A DNA stretch of 60,061 nucleotides from contig CAIKNO010000651.1 of the NCBI GenBank assembly GCA_903828805.1, forward strand, positions 1-60,061. Reading direction: 5' to 3'. The translations under genes were made by a program, and so were the position numbers. This DNA comes from an uncultured Sandaracinus sp. (GTDB taxonomy: Bacteria; Myxococcota_A; Polyangia; Polyangiales; Sandaracinaceae). The notes beneath the pieces are model-generated. The model ran no database searches, was not told the DNA's origin, and saw only the letters and a program-made list of their open reading frames with translations. Of this stretch, positions 8,317 through 17,315 are shown piece after piece. Position 1 is the stretch's first letter; every line of letters starts with the position of its first letter.

Positions 8317-9623
8317 AGATCTGCATCGTCGGGACGGGGTACGTCGGGCTCGTGAGCGGCGCGGGGTTCGCCGAGATCGGCAACGCCGTCGTCTGCGCGG
8401 ACGTGGCGGAGGCCAAGATCGACGCGCTGCGGGCGGGGCAGATCCCCATCTTCGAGCCCGGCCTCGAGGCCCTCGTCGAGAGGAACACCACCCAGGGTCG
8501 GCTCACGTTCACGACCGACGTCGCCGCCGCGATCGCGCAGTGCGAGCTCGTGTTCGTGGCGGTCGGCACGCCGATGCGTCCGGACGGTGGCGCCGACCTC
8601 TCGCAGGTCGATGCCGTGGCGAGCGCCGTCGCGCAGCACGCGACGCGCGAGTGCGTGCTCGTGCTCAAGAGCACCGTGCCGGTGGGGACGAACCCGCGGG
8701 TCCGCCGGCTCGTGGCCGGCGCATCGCACCGCGTTCACGTCGTCTCGAACCCCGAGTTTCTCAAGGAAGGCGACGCGGTCGCCGACTTCTTGCGCCCCGA
8801 TCGCATCGTCGTCGGCGTGGACCCGGACGACACGTTCGCGCGCGAGGCGATGGCCCGGCTCTACCATCCGCTGAGCCTCGATCAGGATCGCATCGTGTGG
8901 ATGGACCCGGCCAGCGCGGAGCTGACGAAGTACGTCTCGAACGTCATGCTCGCGATGCGGATCTCGTTCATGAACGAGATCGCCACGCTCTGCGAGCGGG
9001 TCGGCGCGGACGTGCACCACGTCCGCCACGGGGTCGGCAGCGACGTGCGCATCGGCCCGAAGTTCCTGTACGCGGGTCCTGGCTACGGCGGCAGCTGCTT
9101 CCCGAAGGACGTGAGCGCCCTCGTGCACACGGCCCGCGAGCACGGCCTCGAGCTCGACCTCGCAGTGGCCACCGACCAGGTGAACCGTCGCCAGAAGGGC
9201 GTGCTGTTTCGCAAGCTCCGCAAGCACTTCGACGGGGACGTCCGCGGGCGGAGGATCGCGGTGTGGGGCGTCGCGTTCAAGCCGCGCACCGACGACATCC
9301 GGGACAGCGCGGCGCTCACCTTGATCGACAGCCTGCTCTCGGATGGCGCGCAGGTCGTCGTCCACGATCCGGAGGCTGCGGCGCACGCGAGGGCCCGCTA
9401 CGGGGACCAGATCGAGATCGCGTCCGACCCCTACGAAGCCGCCCGAGGGGCCGAGGCGCTCGTGCTGGTCACCGAGTGGCGGCCCTACCAGAGCCCGGAC
9501 TTCGAACGTCTCCGCGCCGAGATGAAGCGTCCCCTGCTCATCGACGGTCGGAACATCTGGTCATCGTACGGCCTGCGGGCCCTCGGCTTCTCGTACGAAG
9601 GCATCGGGGTCCGCGGGACCTGA
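8313..9623 (+). CDS. ugd: UDP-glucose 6-dehydrogenase
   Basis: 436 residues, ATG overlapping the decarboxylase stop. NAD-binding VGTGYVGLVSG at residues 5-15, central LKSTVPVGTNPRV, and the catalytic cysteine in GYGGSCFPKD (Cys262); C-terminal WGVAFKPRTDDIRDS is also diagnostic. It oxidises UDP-glucose twice to UDP-glucuronate in the cytoplasm. Its length is normal for the family. UDP-glucuronate feeds the decarboxylase and may be used directly in the polymer. Confidence 0.93.
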   Translation: MKICIVGTGYVGLVSGAGFAEIGNAVVCADVAEAKIDALRAGQIPIFEPGLEALVERNTTQGRLTFTTDVAAAIAQCELVFVAVGTPMRPDGGADLSQVDAVASAVAQHATRECVLVLKSTVPVGTNPRVRRLVAGASHRVHVVSNPEFLKEGDAVADFLRPDRIVVGVDPDDTFAREAMARLYHPLSLDQDRIVWMDPASAELTKYVSNVMLAMRISFMNEIATLCERVGADVHHVRHGVGSDVRIGPKFLYAGPGYGGSCFPKDVSALVHTAREHGLELDLAVATDQVNRRQKGVLFRKLRKHFDGDVRGRRIAVWGVAFKPRTDDIRDSAALTLIDSLLSDGAQVVVHDPEAAAHARARYGDQIEIASDPYEAARGAEALVLVTEWRPYQSPDFERLRAEMKRPLLIDGRNIWSSYGLRALGFSYEGIGVRGT

Positions 9624-9716
9624 ACCCGGCGATGCGGGGGCCTCGCCCCGCGCCTATGAACGCATGCGGGCCGAGGCGCACCTGAGTGGGCGCCCTACCG
9701 CGGGAGCAGCAACGTC

Positions 9717-11000
9717 ATGGACACCTCCGAGAAGATCGTCGTCGTCGGGCTTGGCTATGTGGGTCTTCCGGTCGCCCTCGCGTTCGCGCGAAAGTACGCG
9801 CACGTGGTCGGGTTCGACATCTCCGAGAAGCGCGTCGCCGAGCTGCGGGCCGGCGTCGACCGGACCCACGAGGTCGAGCCAGAGGCGCTCCGGGCGAGCA
9901 CCATCGAGTTGACGACACGGCCCGAGGACGTCCGGGGCGCGACGCTCTTCGTGGTGACGGTGCCGACGCCGATCGACGGCAACCGGCAGCCCGACCTGAC
10001 GCCGGTGGTCAAGGCGTCCGAGACGGTGGGTCGCCTGCTCGAGCCGGGCGCGGTCGTCGTCTTCGAGTCGACGGTGTATCCCGGCGTCACCGAGGACGTC
10101 TGCGCGCCGATCCTGTCGCGGGTGTCCGGGCTCTCGCGCGACCAGTTCCGCCTCGGGTACTCGCCCGAGCGGATCAACCCCGGCGACAAGCAGCACACCC
10201 TCGAGACCACGGTGAAGGTCGTCAGCGGCGAGGACGAAGCGACCCTCGAGCGCGTCGCCCGGGCCTACGCCGCGATCATCCCGGCCGGCGTGCACCGGGC
10301 TCCGTCGATCAAGGTGGCCGAGGCTGCGAAGGTCATCGAGAACACCCAGCGAGACCTGAACATCGCGCTGATGAACGAGCTCGCGCTGATCTTCGATCGG
10401 ATCGGCATCCGGACGCAGGACGTGCTCGACGCGGCCGGAACGAAGTGGAACTTCCTGCGCTTCTCGCCGGGCCTCGTCGGCGGACACTGCATCGGCGTGG
10501 ACCCGTACTATCTGACCTCCAAGGCGCAGAGCCTCGGCTACCACCCCGAGGTGATCCTCGCCGGACGCCGCATCAACGACGGCATGGGCGCGTTCGTCGC
10601 CCAGCGCACCGTGAAGCTCCTGATCGAACAGGGGATGCAGGTGAAGGGCGCGAAGGTCGGGATCTTCGGCCTGACGTTCAAGGAGAACGTCCCCGACCTC
10701 CGCAACTCCCGGGTGCCCGACATCATCCACGAACTGCGGCAGTTCGGCATCGAGCCGCGCGTGCACGATCCCCGCGCCGATGCGGACGAGGCGATGCACG
10801 AGTACGGCCTCCGGATGACGGACCTGTCGGAGATGGAGGGTCTCGACGCCACCATCCTCGCGGTGTCGCACCGCGAGTTCGCCTCGCTGCGCGGCGACGG
10901 GTTGCTCCGACACCTCCGGCCCGATGGCGTGCTGGTCGACGTGAAGTCGTTCTTCGCCCCGGGCAGCGTGCCGACGGGCGTGCGGCACTGGGCGCTCTGA
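9717..11000 (+). CDS. tviB: UDP-N-acetylhexosamine 6-dehydrogenase (TviB/WbpO/WbpA type)
   Basis: 427 residues. Same fold as Ugd but of the HexNAc-uronate group: VGLGYVGLPVA near the start, FESTVYPGVTEDVC, YSPERINPGDK, and the catalytic loop SPGLVGGHCIGVDPYYLT with Cys258. Relatives oxidise UDP-GlcNAc, UDP-GalNAc or UDP-ManNAc to the uronic acid; which one cannot be told here, and no dedicated 4- or 2-epimerase lies in the window. A 93-bp gap with a GC-rich inverted repeat (near 9631-9650) separates it from ugd. Confidence 0.88.
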   Translation: MDTSEKIVVVGLGYVGLPVALAFARKYAHVVGFDISEKRVAELRAGVDRTHEVEPEALRASTIELTTRPEDVRGATLFVVTVPTPIDGNRQPDLTPVVKASETVGRLLEPGAVVVFESTVYPGVTEDVCAPILSRVSGLSRDQFRLGYSPERINPGDKQHTLETTVKVVSGEDEATLERVARAYAAIIPAGVHRAPSIKVAEAAKVIENTQRDLNIALMNELALIFDRIGIRTQDVLDAAGTKWNFLRFSPGLVGGHCIGVDPYYLTSKAQSLGYHPEVILAGRRINDGMGAFVAQRTVKLLIEQGMQVKGAKVGIFGLTFKENVPDLRNSRVPDIIHELRQFGIEPRVHDPRADADEAMHEYGLRMTDLSEMEGLDATILAVSHREFASLRGDGLLRHLRPDGVLVDVKSFFAPGSVPTGVRHWAL

Positions 11001-11046
11001 GCGAGAGAGCCGTGGGCGCCAGACCTCATCGCGGGTGCAGCAGGTC

Positions 11047-11742
11047 ATGATCTCTCCAGTCGCGATCATCCCCGCCCGGGGGGGCAGCAAGCGGATCCCG
11101 CGCAAGAACCTGAAGCCGTTCGCGGGGCGCCCGATGATCGAGCACACGCTCGAGGCCGCCCGTGCCTCGGGATGCTTTGGCCGCATCATCGTGAGCACGG
11201 ACGACGCCGAGATCGCCGAGCTCGCCCTGCGGTGGGGCGCCGAGGTGCCGGCCCTGCGGCCTGCGGCGCTCTCGGACGACCACGCGACCACGGCGGACGT
11301 GCTGGTGCATGCGTTGACCGAGCTCGTCGCGGATCCGCCCGCCCACGCGTGCTGCATCTACGCGACCGCACCGTTGTTGCAGCCGCGTTTCCTGCGCGAA
11401 GGCCTCTCGCTTCTCGTCTCATCGGGCGCGAGCGTCGCGTTCTCGGTCACGTCCTTCCCGTACCCCATCCTGCGCGCCCTGCGGCGGGACGAGGACGGCT
11501 CGGTCGCGATGATGTGGCCCGAGCACCGGAGCACGCGCAGCAACGATCTGCCCGAGGCGTTCCACGACGCGGGGCAGTTCTACTGGGTGAACGTGCCCGC
11601 GTTCCTCGCGCAGCGTCAGCTCTTCACGCCCGACGCGCACGGCGTGCGAATTCCGAGGAAATTCGTGCAGGACATCGACACCCCCGAGGACTGGGACACG
11701 GCGGAGGCGCTCTTCCGGGCGCTCGGCGGGACGCCTGCGTGA
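11047..11742 (+). CDS. pseF: Pseudaminic acid cytidylyltransferase
   Basis: 231 residues if started at the ATG at 11047; a GTG at 11035 would add four residues. The N-terminus AIIPARGGSKRIPRKN is the CMP-sialate synthetase signature, and DAGQFYWVN with the terminal QDIDTPEDW is characteristic of PseF. It activates pseudaminic acid with CTP to CMP-pseudaminate. It overlaps pseG by GTGA, beginning the coupled string pseF-pseG-pseI-pseH. Confidence 0.9.
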   Translation: MISPVAIIPARGGSKRIPRKNLKPFAGRPMIEHTLEAARASGCFGRIIVSTDDAEIAELALRWGAEVPALRPAALSDDHATTADVLVHALTELVADPPAHACCIYATAPLLQPRFLREGLSLLVSSGASVAFSVTSFPYPILRALRRDEDGSVAMMWPEHRSTRSNDLPEAFHDAGQFYWVNVPAFLAQRQLFTPDAHGVRIPRKFVQDIDTPEDWDTAEALFRALGGTPA

Positions 11743-12833
11743 CCGTGCACGTGGTGCTCCGCGCCGATGCCAGCGCGGAGAAAGGTCTCGGGCACGCGAT
11801 GCGCTGCCTCGCGCTCGCGCAGGGACTCAAGGACCTGGGGGTCGAGGTGGAGCTCGCCGCGAAGGCGTGCCCGGACGAACTGGTCGACCGCTTCGCTCGG
11901 GAAGGCGTCCACGTTCGACGCGTGCCGGCCGGGCACTCCGTCGACGACGAACTCCTCGCCGTCACGGCCGAGCTCGGCCCCGGCGGCTGGGTCGTGCTCG
12001 ACGGCTACGATCTCGACGCGGCGTACGCCGCGGCGGCCTCGCGCACGGGCGCACGCGTGCTCGTGCTCGACGACGACGCGGCACGCCCCCCGATGCCGTG
12101 CGATGCCCTGCTGAACCCCAACCTCCACGCCCGCGCCGAGACCTACGCGGCATGGAACGTCGGCGCCTTGTGGCTCGGCACGCAATTCACGCCGATGCGG
12201 CGTGAGTTCAGGGCGCCGTTCCGCAAGGACCCGGACGCCGGGCGGGTGCTGCTGACGATGGGCGGAAGCGATCCGCCCGGGCTGACCCTCGCCCTGCTCG
12301 GGCCGCTCGCCCTCGCCCTGCCGGACGCGACGATCGACGTCGTCGTCGGGGCCGCGAACCCGCGGCGCGAGGAGATCGAGGCCGCCGCCGCACCGCACGC
12401 GCGGGTGAACGTCCTGACGGACGTGCGCACCATGAGCGAGGTGATGGGACGATGCGCGCTCGCCGTGTCCGCCGCCGGCAGCACGGCGTGGGAGCTCGCT
12501 GCGATGGGCGTGCCGATGGCGCTCGTGTCGCTCGCCGACAACCAGCGCCCGGTGGCCTCGGCCCTCGCCGCGTCGGAGGCCGCGCTCGACCTCGGCTTTC
12601 ACCCCGGCCCCTACGCCGACGGCGCCGGGACTGCGCTCGCGGTTGCGGTCCGCGCCTTCCTGAACGACCCTCCCCGCGCCCGGACGTTCGCGCAGAACGC
12701 CCGCCGCATCGTGGATGGTCGCGGTGCGCTCCGCGTCGCGGCCTTGCTGTCGAACCTCGACCCTCGTCTCGCCGACGGCGGGGCGCTTCCCTCCCCTGAA
12801 TCCTCGCCCCTCGACCCTGGAGACCTGTCATGA
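11739..12833 (+). CDS. pseG: UDP-2,4-diacetamido-2,4,6-trideoxy-beta-L-altrose hydrolase
   Basis: 364 residues from a GTG overlapping pseF. GT-B-fold hydrolase pattern: LRADASAEKGLGHAMRCLAL at the start (family consensus RxDxSxxIGxGHxxRC), LLTMGGSDPPGLT in the middle, and SAAGSTAWELAAMGVPM near the end. It removes UDP to give the free 6-deoxy-AltdiNAc before condensation by PseI. Overlap with pseI is ATGA. Confidence 0.9.
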   Translation: MTVHVVLRADASAEKGLGHAMRCLALAQGLKDLGVEVELAAKACPDELVDRFAREGVHVRRVPAGHSVDDELLAVTAELGPGGWVVLDGYDLDAAYAAAASRTGARVLVLDDDAARPPMPCDALLNPNLHARAETYAAWNVGALWLGTQFTPMRREFRAPFRKDPDAGRVLLTMGGSDPPGLTLALLGPLALALPDATIDVVVGAANPRREEIEAAAAPHARVNVLTDVRTMSEVMGRCALAVSAAGSTAWELAAMGVPMALVSLADNQRPVASALAASEAALDLGFHPGPYADGAGTALAVAVRAFLNDPPRARTFAQNARRIVDGRGALRVAALLSNLDPRLADGGALPSPESSPLDPGDLS

Positions 12834-13909
12834 CGAACCCCATCGAGCTCGCCAGCGGACGCCGCATCGGCCCGGGGCAACCGTGCTTTCTGATTGCCGA
12901 GGCCGGCTCCAACTGGCGCATGGGCACTCCCACGCGGGACGCCCAGATGGCCCGCGCGCTGGTCGACGTGGCCGTGTGGGCGGGCTGCGACGCGGTGAAG
13001 TTCCAGACCTACCGGGCCAGCACCGTCTACGTCGAGAACGCCGGCGAGAGCGACTACCTGGCCGAGCAGGGCATCAAGCAGTCGATGGCCGAGATCTTCA
13101 AAGATCTCGAGATGCCTTACGAGATGATCGGCCCCCTGGCGGCGTACTGCCGAGAGCGCGGCATCCTCTTCAGGTCGACGCCCTTCTCCGAGGCCGACGC
13201 GGACGCGATCGATCCCTTCGTCGAACTGCACAAGGTCGCGAGCTACGAGATCAGCCACACGACGCTGCAGACGCACCTCGCGCGGACCGGCAAGCCGCTC
13301 ATCTGCTCGACGGGAGCGGCGGACCTCGACGACATCGACTTCGCCATCGACCACCTCCGCAAGAGCGGCGCGCGCGGGCTTGCGCTGTTGCAGTGCACCG
13401 CGAAGTACCCGGCCCCGCTCGAGGCCGCGAACCTGCGCGCGATCACCACCCTGGCGTCGCGCTACGGCATTCCGGTCGGCCTCTCCGATCACACCCGCGA
13501 GGCGACGATCGCGCCCTCGGCCGCGGTCGCGCTCGGCGGATGCATCATCGAGAAGCACTTCACGCTCGACAACCGCCTCCCCGGACCGGACCACCCCTTC
13601 GCGGTCACGCCCTCGGAGCTGAAGGCGATGGTGGACGCGGTCCGCGCGACCGAGCGCTCGCTCGGCACGGGTCAGAAGGTCGTGCTCGAGCAGGAGCAGG
13701 AGCTCCGGACGTTCGCGCGCCGCGGGCTGCAGGCCACGCGCCGCATCGCGCGGGGCGAACCGTTGCGGCTCGGGGACTCGCTCGCGATCCTGCGGCCCGG
13801 AAAGCAGCGCCTCGGCGCGCATCCTCGGCACATCGCGGAGATCGACGGACGGCTCGCCGCCCGGGACATCCCGGCGGGGGACGGAGTGTTCCCCGAGGAC
13901 GCGGCGTGA
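12830..13909 (+). CDS. pseI: Pseudaminic acid synthase (NeuB family)
   Basis: 359 residues. NeuB barrel: FLIAEAGSNWRMG, DAVKFQTY, KVASYEISH, CTAKYPAP, GLSDHTREATIAPSAAVALG and IEKHFTLD, followed by a C-terminal SAF/antifreeze-like domain (about residues 295-350, LRPGKQRLGAHP). It condenses phosphoenolpyruvate with the six-carbon sugar. Sequence alone could also fit sialic or legionaminic acid synthases; the pseudaminate assignment rests on the PseB, C, F, G and H neighbours. Confidence 0.82.
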   Translation: MTNPIELASGRRIGPGQPCFLIAEAGSNWRMGTPTRDAQMARALVDVAVWAGCDAVKFQTYRASTVYVENAGESDYLAEQGIKQSMAEIFKDLEMPYEMIGPLAAYCRERGILFRSTPFSEADADAIDPFVELHKVASYEISHTTLQTHLARTGKPLICSTGAADLDDIDFAIDHLRKSGARGLALLQCTAKYPAPLEAANLRAITTLASRYGIPVGLSDHTREATIAPSAAVALGGCIIEKHFTLDNRLPGPDHPFAVTPSELKAMVDAVRATERSLGTGQKVVLEQEQELRTFARRGLQATRRIARGEPLRLGDSLAILRPGKQRLGAHPRHIAEIDGRLAARDIPAGDGVFPEDAA

Positions 13910-14388
13910 TCGCGGGGCGCGGCGGAAGCGTGCGTCTCCGGCGGGCCGAGGCCGCGGACTGCGCGTTCGTGTGGAACGTGAACAACGAGCCCTCCGTGCG
14001 CGCCCAATCGATCCGCAGCGCGCCCATCCCCTTCGAGGATCACGCGGCCTGGTTCGCCCGGAAGCTCGCCGATGCGAACGCGCTCCTGTGGGTCGCCGAG
14101 GCCCCCGAGGCGGTGGGCGTGGTGCGTTGCGACAAGGCGGCGGCGGGGGCGGAGATCAGCCTCGCGCTGACGCCCGGCGCGCGGGGACGAGGCCTCGGCG
14201 CGGCGATGATCGCGGCCGCGAGCGCGGCGGCGGCCGAGGCGCTCGGCGTGTCGGTGGTCGTGGCGCTCGTGCGCCCGGAGAACCAGGCGAGTTTGCGTGC
14301 CTTCGCGCGGGCAGGCTTTTCGCCCGCCGGTCGCGAGGCACGCGAAGGCGTCGCGCTCGAGCGGCTCGAGTGGCGGGGCCCGGCGTGA
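13906..14388 (+). CDS. pseH: GNAT acetyltransferase, probable PseH
   Basis: 160 residues, GTG start in a GTGA overlap with pseI. GNAT features: WNVNNEPSVRAQSIRS, FEDHAAWFARKL (both typical of PseH-like enzymes), and the acetyl-CoA loop GARGRGLGAAM at about residues 85-95, then RPENQASLRAFARAGF. PseH acetylates the 4-amino group of the UDP-sugar made by PseC. Position in the pse string supports this role. Confidence 0.78.
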   Translation: MIAGRGGSVRLRRAEAADCAFVWNVNNEPSVRAQSIRSAPIPFEDHAAWFARKLADANALLWVAEAPEAVGVVRCDKAAAGAEISLALTPGARGRGLGAAMIAAASAAAAEALGVSVVVALVRPENQASLRAFARAGFSPAGREAREGVALERLEWRGPA

Positions 14389-14440
14389 ACGGCGCGGGCG
14401 CGCGCGCGGGCTTCGGCTATTCTGCGCTCCCGCGGCGGGC

Positions 14441-15067
14441 ATGAGCGTGCGATTCGGCATCATCGACTACGGCATGGGCAACCTCCGCTCGGTGAGGAAT
14501 GCCTTCGAATTCATCGGTGCCGACGTGGTCATCGTCGAGCGCGGCGAGGACCTCGCGGAGGTCGGTGCGGTGGTGTTGCCGGGCGTCGGCGCGTTCGGCC
14601 GCGGCATGGAGGGACTGCGAAGCCGCGGGTTCGTCGAGGCGCTCGAGCGGCACGTGAGGCAGGACGGCAAGCCCATGCTCGGCATCTGTCTCGGCATGCA
14701 ACTCTTCGCGAAGACCGGCCTCGAGCTCGGCGAGCACGAGGGGCTCGGCTGGGTCGATGCCGTCGTCGAGCGGTTGCCGTCCGCCGAGGGGCTGCGGATC
14801 CCGCACATCGGGTGGAACGACGTGCACGGCGAAGGGCCGCTCTTCGCGGGGATGGGCCACCCGAGCGCGTTCTACTTCGTGCACAGCTTCCACGTCGCGC
14901 CCGCCCACGACGGGCCCTTCGTGTCCGGGCGCACCGAGCACGGCGCGCGCTTCGTGTCGGCCGTGTCGATGGGGAACGTGCACGGCGTGCAGTTCCACCC
15001 CGAGAAGAGCCACCGCTGCGGGATCCAGCTGCTGCGCAACTTCGTCGCCCTCGCGCGGGGGGCGTGA
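14441..15067 (+). CDS. HisH-like glutamine amidotransferase of a sugar-amidination system
   Basis: 208 residues. Class I glutaminase with all triad parts: GICLGMQ carrying nucleophile Cys83, and VQFHPEKS carrying His186 and Glu188. The start DYGMGNLRSVRNAFE is HisH-like. In histidine synthesis it would pair with HisF; here no other his genes are present and it precedes a HisF2-type subunit and an N-acetyl-sugar amidotransferase, the trio known from acetamidino-sugar loci. It should supply ammonia from glutamine. A TATTCT hexamer at 14418-14423 could be a weak -10 element. Confidence 0.88.
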   Translation: MSVRFGIIDYGMGNLRSVRNAFEFIGADVVIVERGEDLAEVGAVVLPGVGAFGRGMEGLRSRGFVEALERHVRQDGKPMLGICLGMQLFAKTGLELGEHEGLGWVDAVVERLPSAEGLRIPHIGWNDVHGEGPLFAGMGHPSAFYFVHSFHVAPAHDGPFVSGRTEHGARFVSAVSMGNVHGVQFHPEKSHRCGIQLLRNFVALARGA

Positions 15068-15071
15068 CGGC

Positions 15072-15899
15072 ATGCTGAAGAAGCGCCTCATCCCCGTCCT
15101 CCTGCTGCAGAACGGCCAGCTCGTGCGGAGCGAGGGGTTCTCGCTGCACCAGATCCTCGGCAACCCGGTGCACGAGGTCGAGCGCTTCAACGAGTGGTCG
15201 GTCGACGAGCTCATCTACATCGACATCAGCGACGACGACGCCATCGACGGGCGGGTCGACATGAAGGTCCGTCGCGACAGCTCTCCGCTCGACCTCCTCG
15301 AGTCGGTGGCCGCCCGCTGCTTCATGCCGCTGACGTTCGGCGGGCGCATCCGCACCCTCGAGGACGTGCGCGCCCGCATCGCGCGCGGCGCCGACAAGGT
15401 CACGCTGAGCACCGCGGCCATCGAGACGCCCGAACTGATCACGCAGGCCGCGGAGGCCTTCGGCAGTCAGGCCATCGTCGCGGTGATCGACGCGCGCAGG
15501 CGCGACGCCGGGGGCTGGGAGGTCGTGTACGACCACGCCCGAAGGTCCATCGCGCCCTCGCCTTCGGAGTGGGCCGTCGAGCTCGAGCGCCTCGGCGCCG
15601 GCGAGATCCTGCTGCAGTCGGTCGACCGCGACGGCACCGCGCAGGGCTACGACCTCGAGCTCATCCGCTCGGTGACGGCCGTCACCCACGTGCCGGTCAT
15701 CGCCCTCGGGGGCGTCGGCCGGCTCGAGCACTTCGCCGACTGCATCACCAAGGGCGGCGCCTCCGCCGCCGCCGCGGCGAACATCTTTCACTTCGTCGAG
15801 CTGAGCGACCGCCGCGCCAAGCGCGCGATGGCCCAGGCCGGCGTCGACGTGCGCCTGGTCCAGACCCCTCCTGCCCAACCGAACAAGGGACGCCGATGA
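15072..15899 (+). CDS. HisF2/WbuZ-type cyclase-like subunit of sugar amidination
   Basis: 275 residues, starting 5 bases after the HisH-like gene and overlapping the next gene by ATGA. It is a HisF barrel, but where true HisF has the catalytic aspartate in its N-terminal CLDV motif, this protein has RLIPVLLLQNGQL; the second aspartate is kept (VIDARRRD). That pattern marks the HisF2/WbuZ/AglZ group, which channels ammonia rather than making imidazole glycerol phosphate. The middle has FGGRIRTLEDV and LQSVDRDGTAQGYD. Confidence 0.85.
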   Translation: MLKKRLIPVLLLQNGQLVRSEGFSLHQILGNPVHEVERFNEWSVDELIYIDISDDDAIDGRVDMKVRRDSSPLDLLESVAARCFMPLTFGGRIRTLEDVRARIARGADKVTLSTAAIETPELITQAAEAFGSQAIVAVIDARRRDAGGWEVVYDHARRSIAPSPSEWAVELERLGAGEILLQSVDRDGTAQGYDLELIRSVTAVTHVPVIALGGVGRLEHFADCITKGGASAAAAANIFHFVELSDRRAKRAMAQAGVDVRLVQTPPAQPNKGRR

Positions 15900-17023
15900 G
15901 ATACTGCACCCGCTGCGTGTACCCCTCCGCCGCCGCCACGCCGCTCACCTTCGACGAGAACGGCGTCTGCAGCGGCTGCCGTGGCTACGAGCAGCGCAAG
16001 AAGATCGACTGGTCCGAGCGCAAGGAGCAGCTGCTCGAGCTCGTCGCGCAGTACCGGACCGAGGGGTCGAACTACGACTGCATCATCCCCGTCAGCGGCG
16101 GCAAGGACAGCTACTACCAGACGCACGTGATCGTGAAGGAGCTCGGCCTCAAGCCGCTGCTCGTCACCTACCACGGCAACAACTACCTCCCCGTGGGCGA
16201 GCGAAACCTCTTCCGGATGCGGGAGATCTTCGACGTCGATCACCTCGTGTTCCGGCCCTCGGTGCGGGTGCTGAAGGCGCTGAACCGCCACTGCTTCCGC
16301 GTGATGGGCGACATGAACTGGCACGCGCACTGCGGCATCTTCACGTACCCGGTCCGCGCGGCGTACCAGGTGAAGGTGCCGCTGCTCGTGTGGGGCGAGC
16401 ACGGCTACACCGACCTCGCGGGCATGTACTCGATGAACGACTATGTCGAGATGACCGCGAAGTACCGGCTCGAGCACGCGCAGCGCGGGTTCGACTGGCA
16501 CGACATGGTCGGCGTCGAGGGCATCACCGAGAAGGACATGCTCTGGGCCAAGTACCCGACCGACGACGAGATCGACGAGGTCGGCATCCGCGGCATCTAC
16601 ATCTTCAACTACGTGCCGGGGGAGGCGAACGACCACGGCGCGCTGATGGAGAAGCTCTACGGCTGGGAGCCGAGCCCCGAGCCCTTCGACCGCACGTACC
16701 GCCGCATGTCGAACCTCGACGACATGCACGAGAACGGGATCCACGACTACCTGAAGTACGTGAAGTTCGGATACGGCCGAGGCACCGACCACGCGTGCAA
16801 GGACATCCGCGCCGGCGTGATGACCCGCGCGCAGGGCGTCGAGATGGTCCGCAAGTACGACCACGTGAAGCCGAGCGATCTGTACCGCTGGCTCGACTAC
16901 GTCGGGATGACGGAAGAAGAGTTCGACCGCGTCGCCGACACCTTCCGCGACCCGCGCGTCTGGTCGAAGAACGAGCGCGGGGAGTGGTCGAAGCAGAACA
17001 TCTGGGACGCCTCGGCGGGCTGA
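15896..17023 (+). CDS. pseA: N-acetyl sugar amidotransferase (PseA/WbpG type)
   Basis: 375 residues. N-terminal zinc-ribbon-like CTRCVYPS...GVCSGC, then the PP-loop ATP pyrophosphatase motif IIPVSGGKDSYYQT, HGNNYLPVGERNL and WHAHCGIFTYP. PseA/WbpG enzymes activate an acetamido group with ATP and replace its oxygen with ammonia, giving an acetamidino sugar. In this context the likely product is 7-acetamidino-pseudaminic acid, but an amidinated uronamide as in WbpG loci is possible. Last gene of the operon. Confidence 0.85.
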   Translation: MRYCTRCVYPSAAATPLTFDENGVCSGCRGYEQRKKIDWSERKEQLLELVAQYRTEGSNYDCIIPVSGGKDSYYQTHVIVKELGLKPLLVTYHGNNYLPVGERNLFRMREIFDVDHLVFRPSVRVLKALNRHCFRVMGDMNWHAHCGIFTYPVRAAYQVKVPLLVWGEHGYTDLAGMYSMNDYVEMTAKYRLEHAQRGFDWHDMVGVEGITEKDMLWAKYPTDDEIDEVGIRGIYIFNYVPGEANDHGALMEKLYGWEPSPEPFDRTYRRMSNLDDMHENGIHDYLKYVKFGYGRGTDHACKDIRAGVMTRAQGVEMVRKYDHVKPSDLYRWLDYVGMTEEEFDRVADTFRDPRVWSKNERGEWSKQNIWDASAG

Positions 17024-17164
17024 CGACGGCGCGCGGGTGCGGGGGCCGTCACGGGCCCGGCGAATAGGCGGCGACGAAAGCTGAACTGGGCGTTCTGTCG
17101 TGGAGCGCAAGCGGTCTGCGCACGCGTCGCGTGCGCCAGCCATCTCGTGGGCTGCCCCCTTCCG

Positions 17165-17180
17165 TGTGTGGTGACTCACA
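17165..17180. promoter_or_regulatory. CRP/FNR-family-like palindrome
   Basis: TGTGT-GGTGAC-TCACA matches the CRP consensus TGTGA-N6-TCACA at nine of ten half-site bases. It lies about 105 bases upstream of the putative -35 element of the following operon. A chance match is possible and no regulator gene is in the window. Confidence 0.35.
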
Positions 17181-17210
17181 GCGCCGATACGGAACGCCGC
17201 TGGCCGGCGG

Positions 17211-17239
17211 GCCCGGGGGACCTTCGAGGTCGTCCGGGC
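17211..17239. terminator. Long imperfect hairpin, terminator or regulatory stem
   Basis: The arms at 17211-17223 and 17227-17239 pair over 13 positions with one mismatch and one G-U, around a TCG loop. It could end transcription of the pse operon, but no T-run follows and it lies 188 bases past the stop codon, so a regulatory role for the next operon is equally possible. Confidence 0.4.
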
Positions 17240-17285
17240 CATGACGAGGCCAGGTCCTTTCGTGACCGGGGCACGGGGTGCGTCC

Positions 17286-17315
17286 TTGACCGGGCCGAGC
17301 CGTTGCCTCTACGGT
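17286..17315 (+). promoter_or_regulatory. Candidate promoter of the anion/carbonic-anhydrase operon
   Basis: TTGACC (17286-17291), an 18-base spacer and TACGGT (17310-17315). Transcription would start near 17322, only a few bases before the GTG at 17325, so the first gene could be nearly leaderless. Confidence 0.4.

Noticed and set aside
14441-15899. HisH and HisF as histidine biosynthesis genes
   Set aside because: The HisF-like protein lacks the first catalytic aspartate, no other his genes are present, and an N-acetyl-sugar amidotransferase follows directly.
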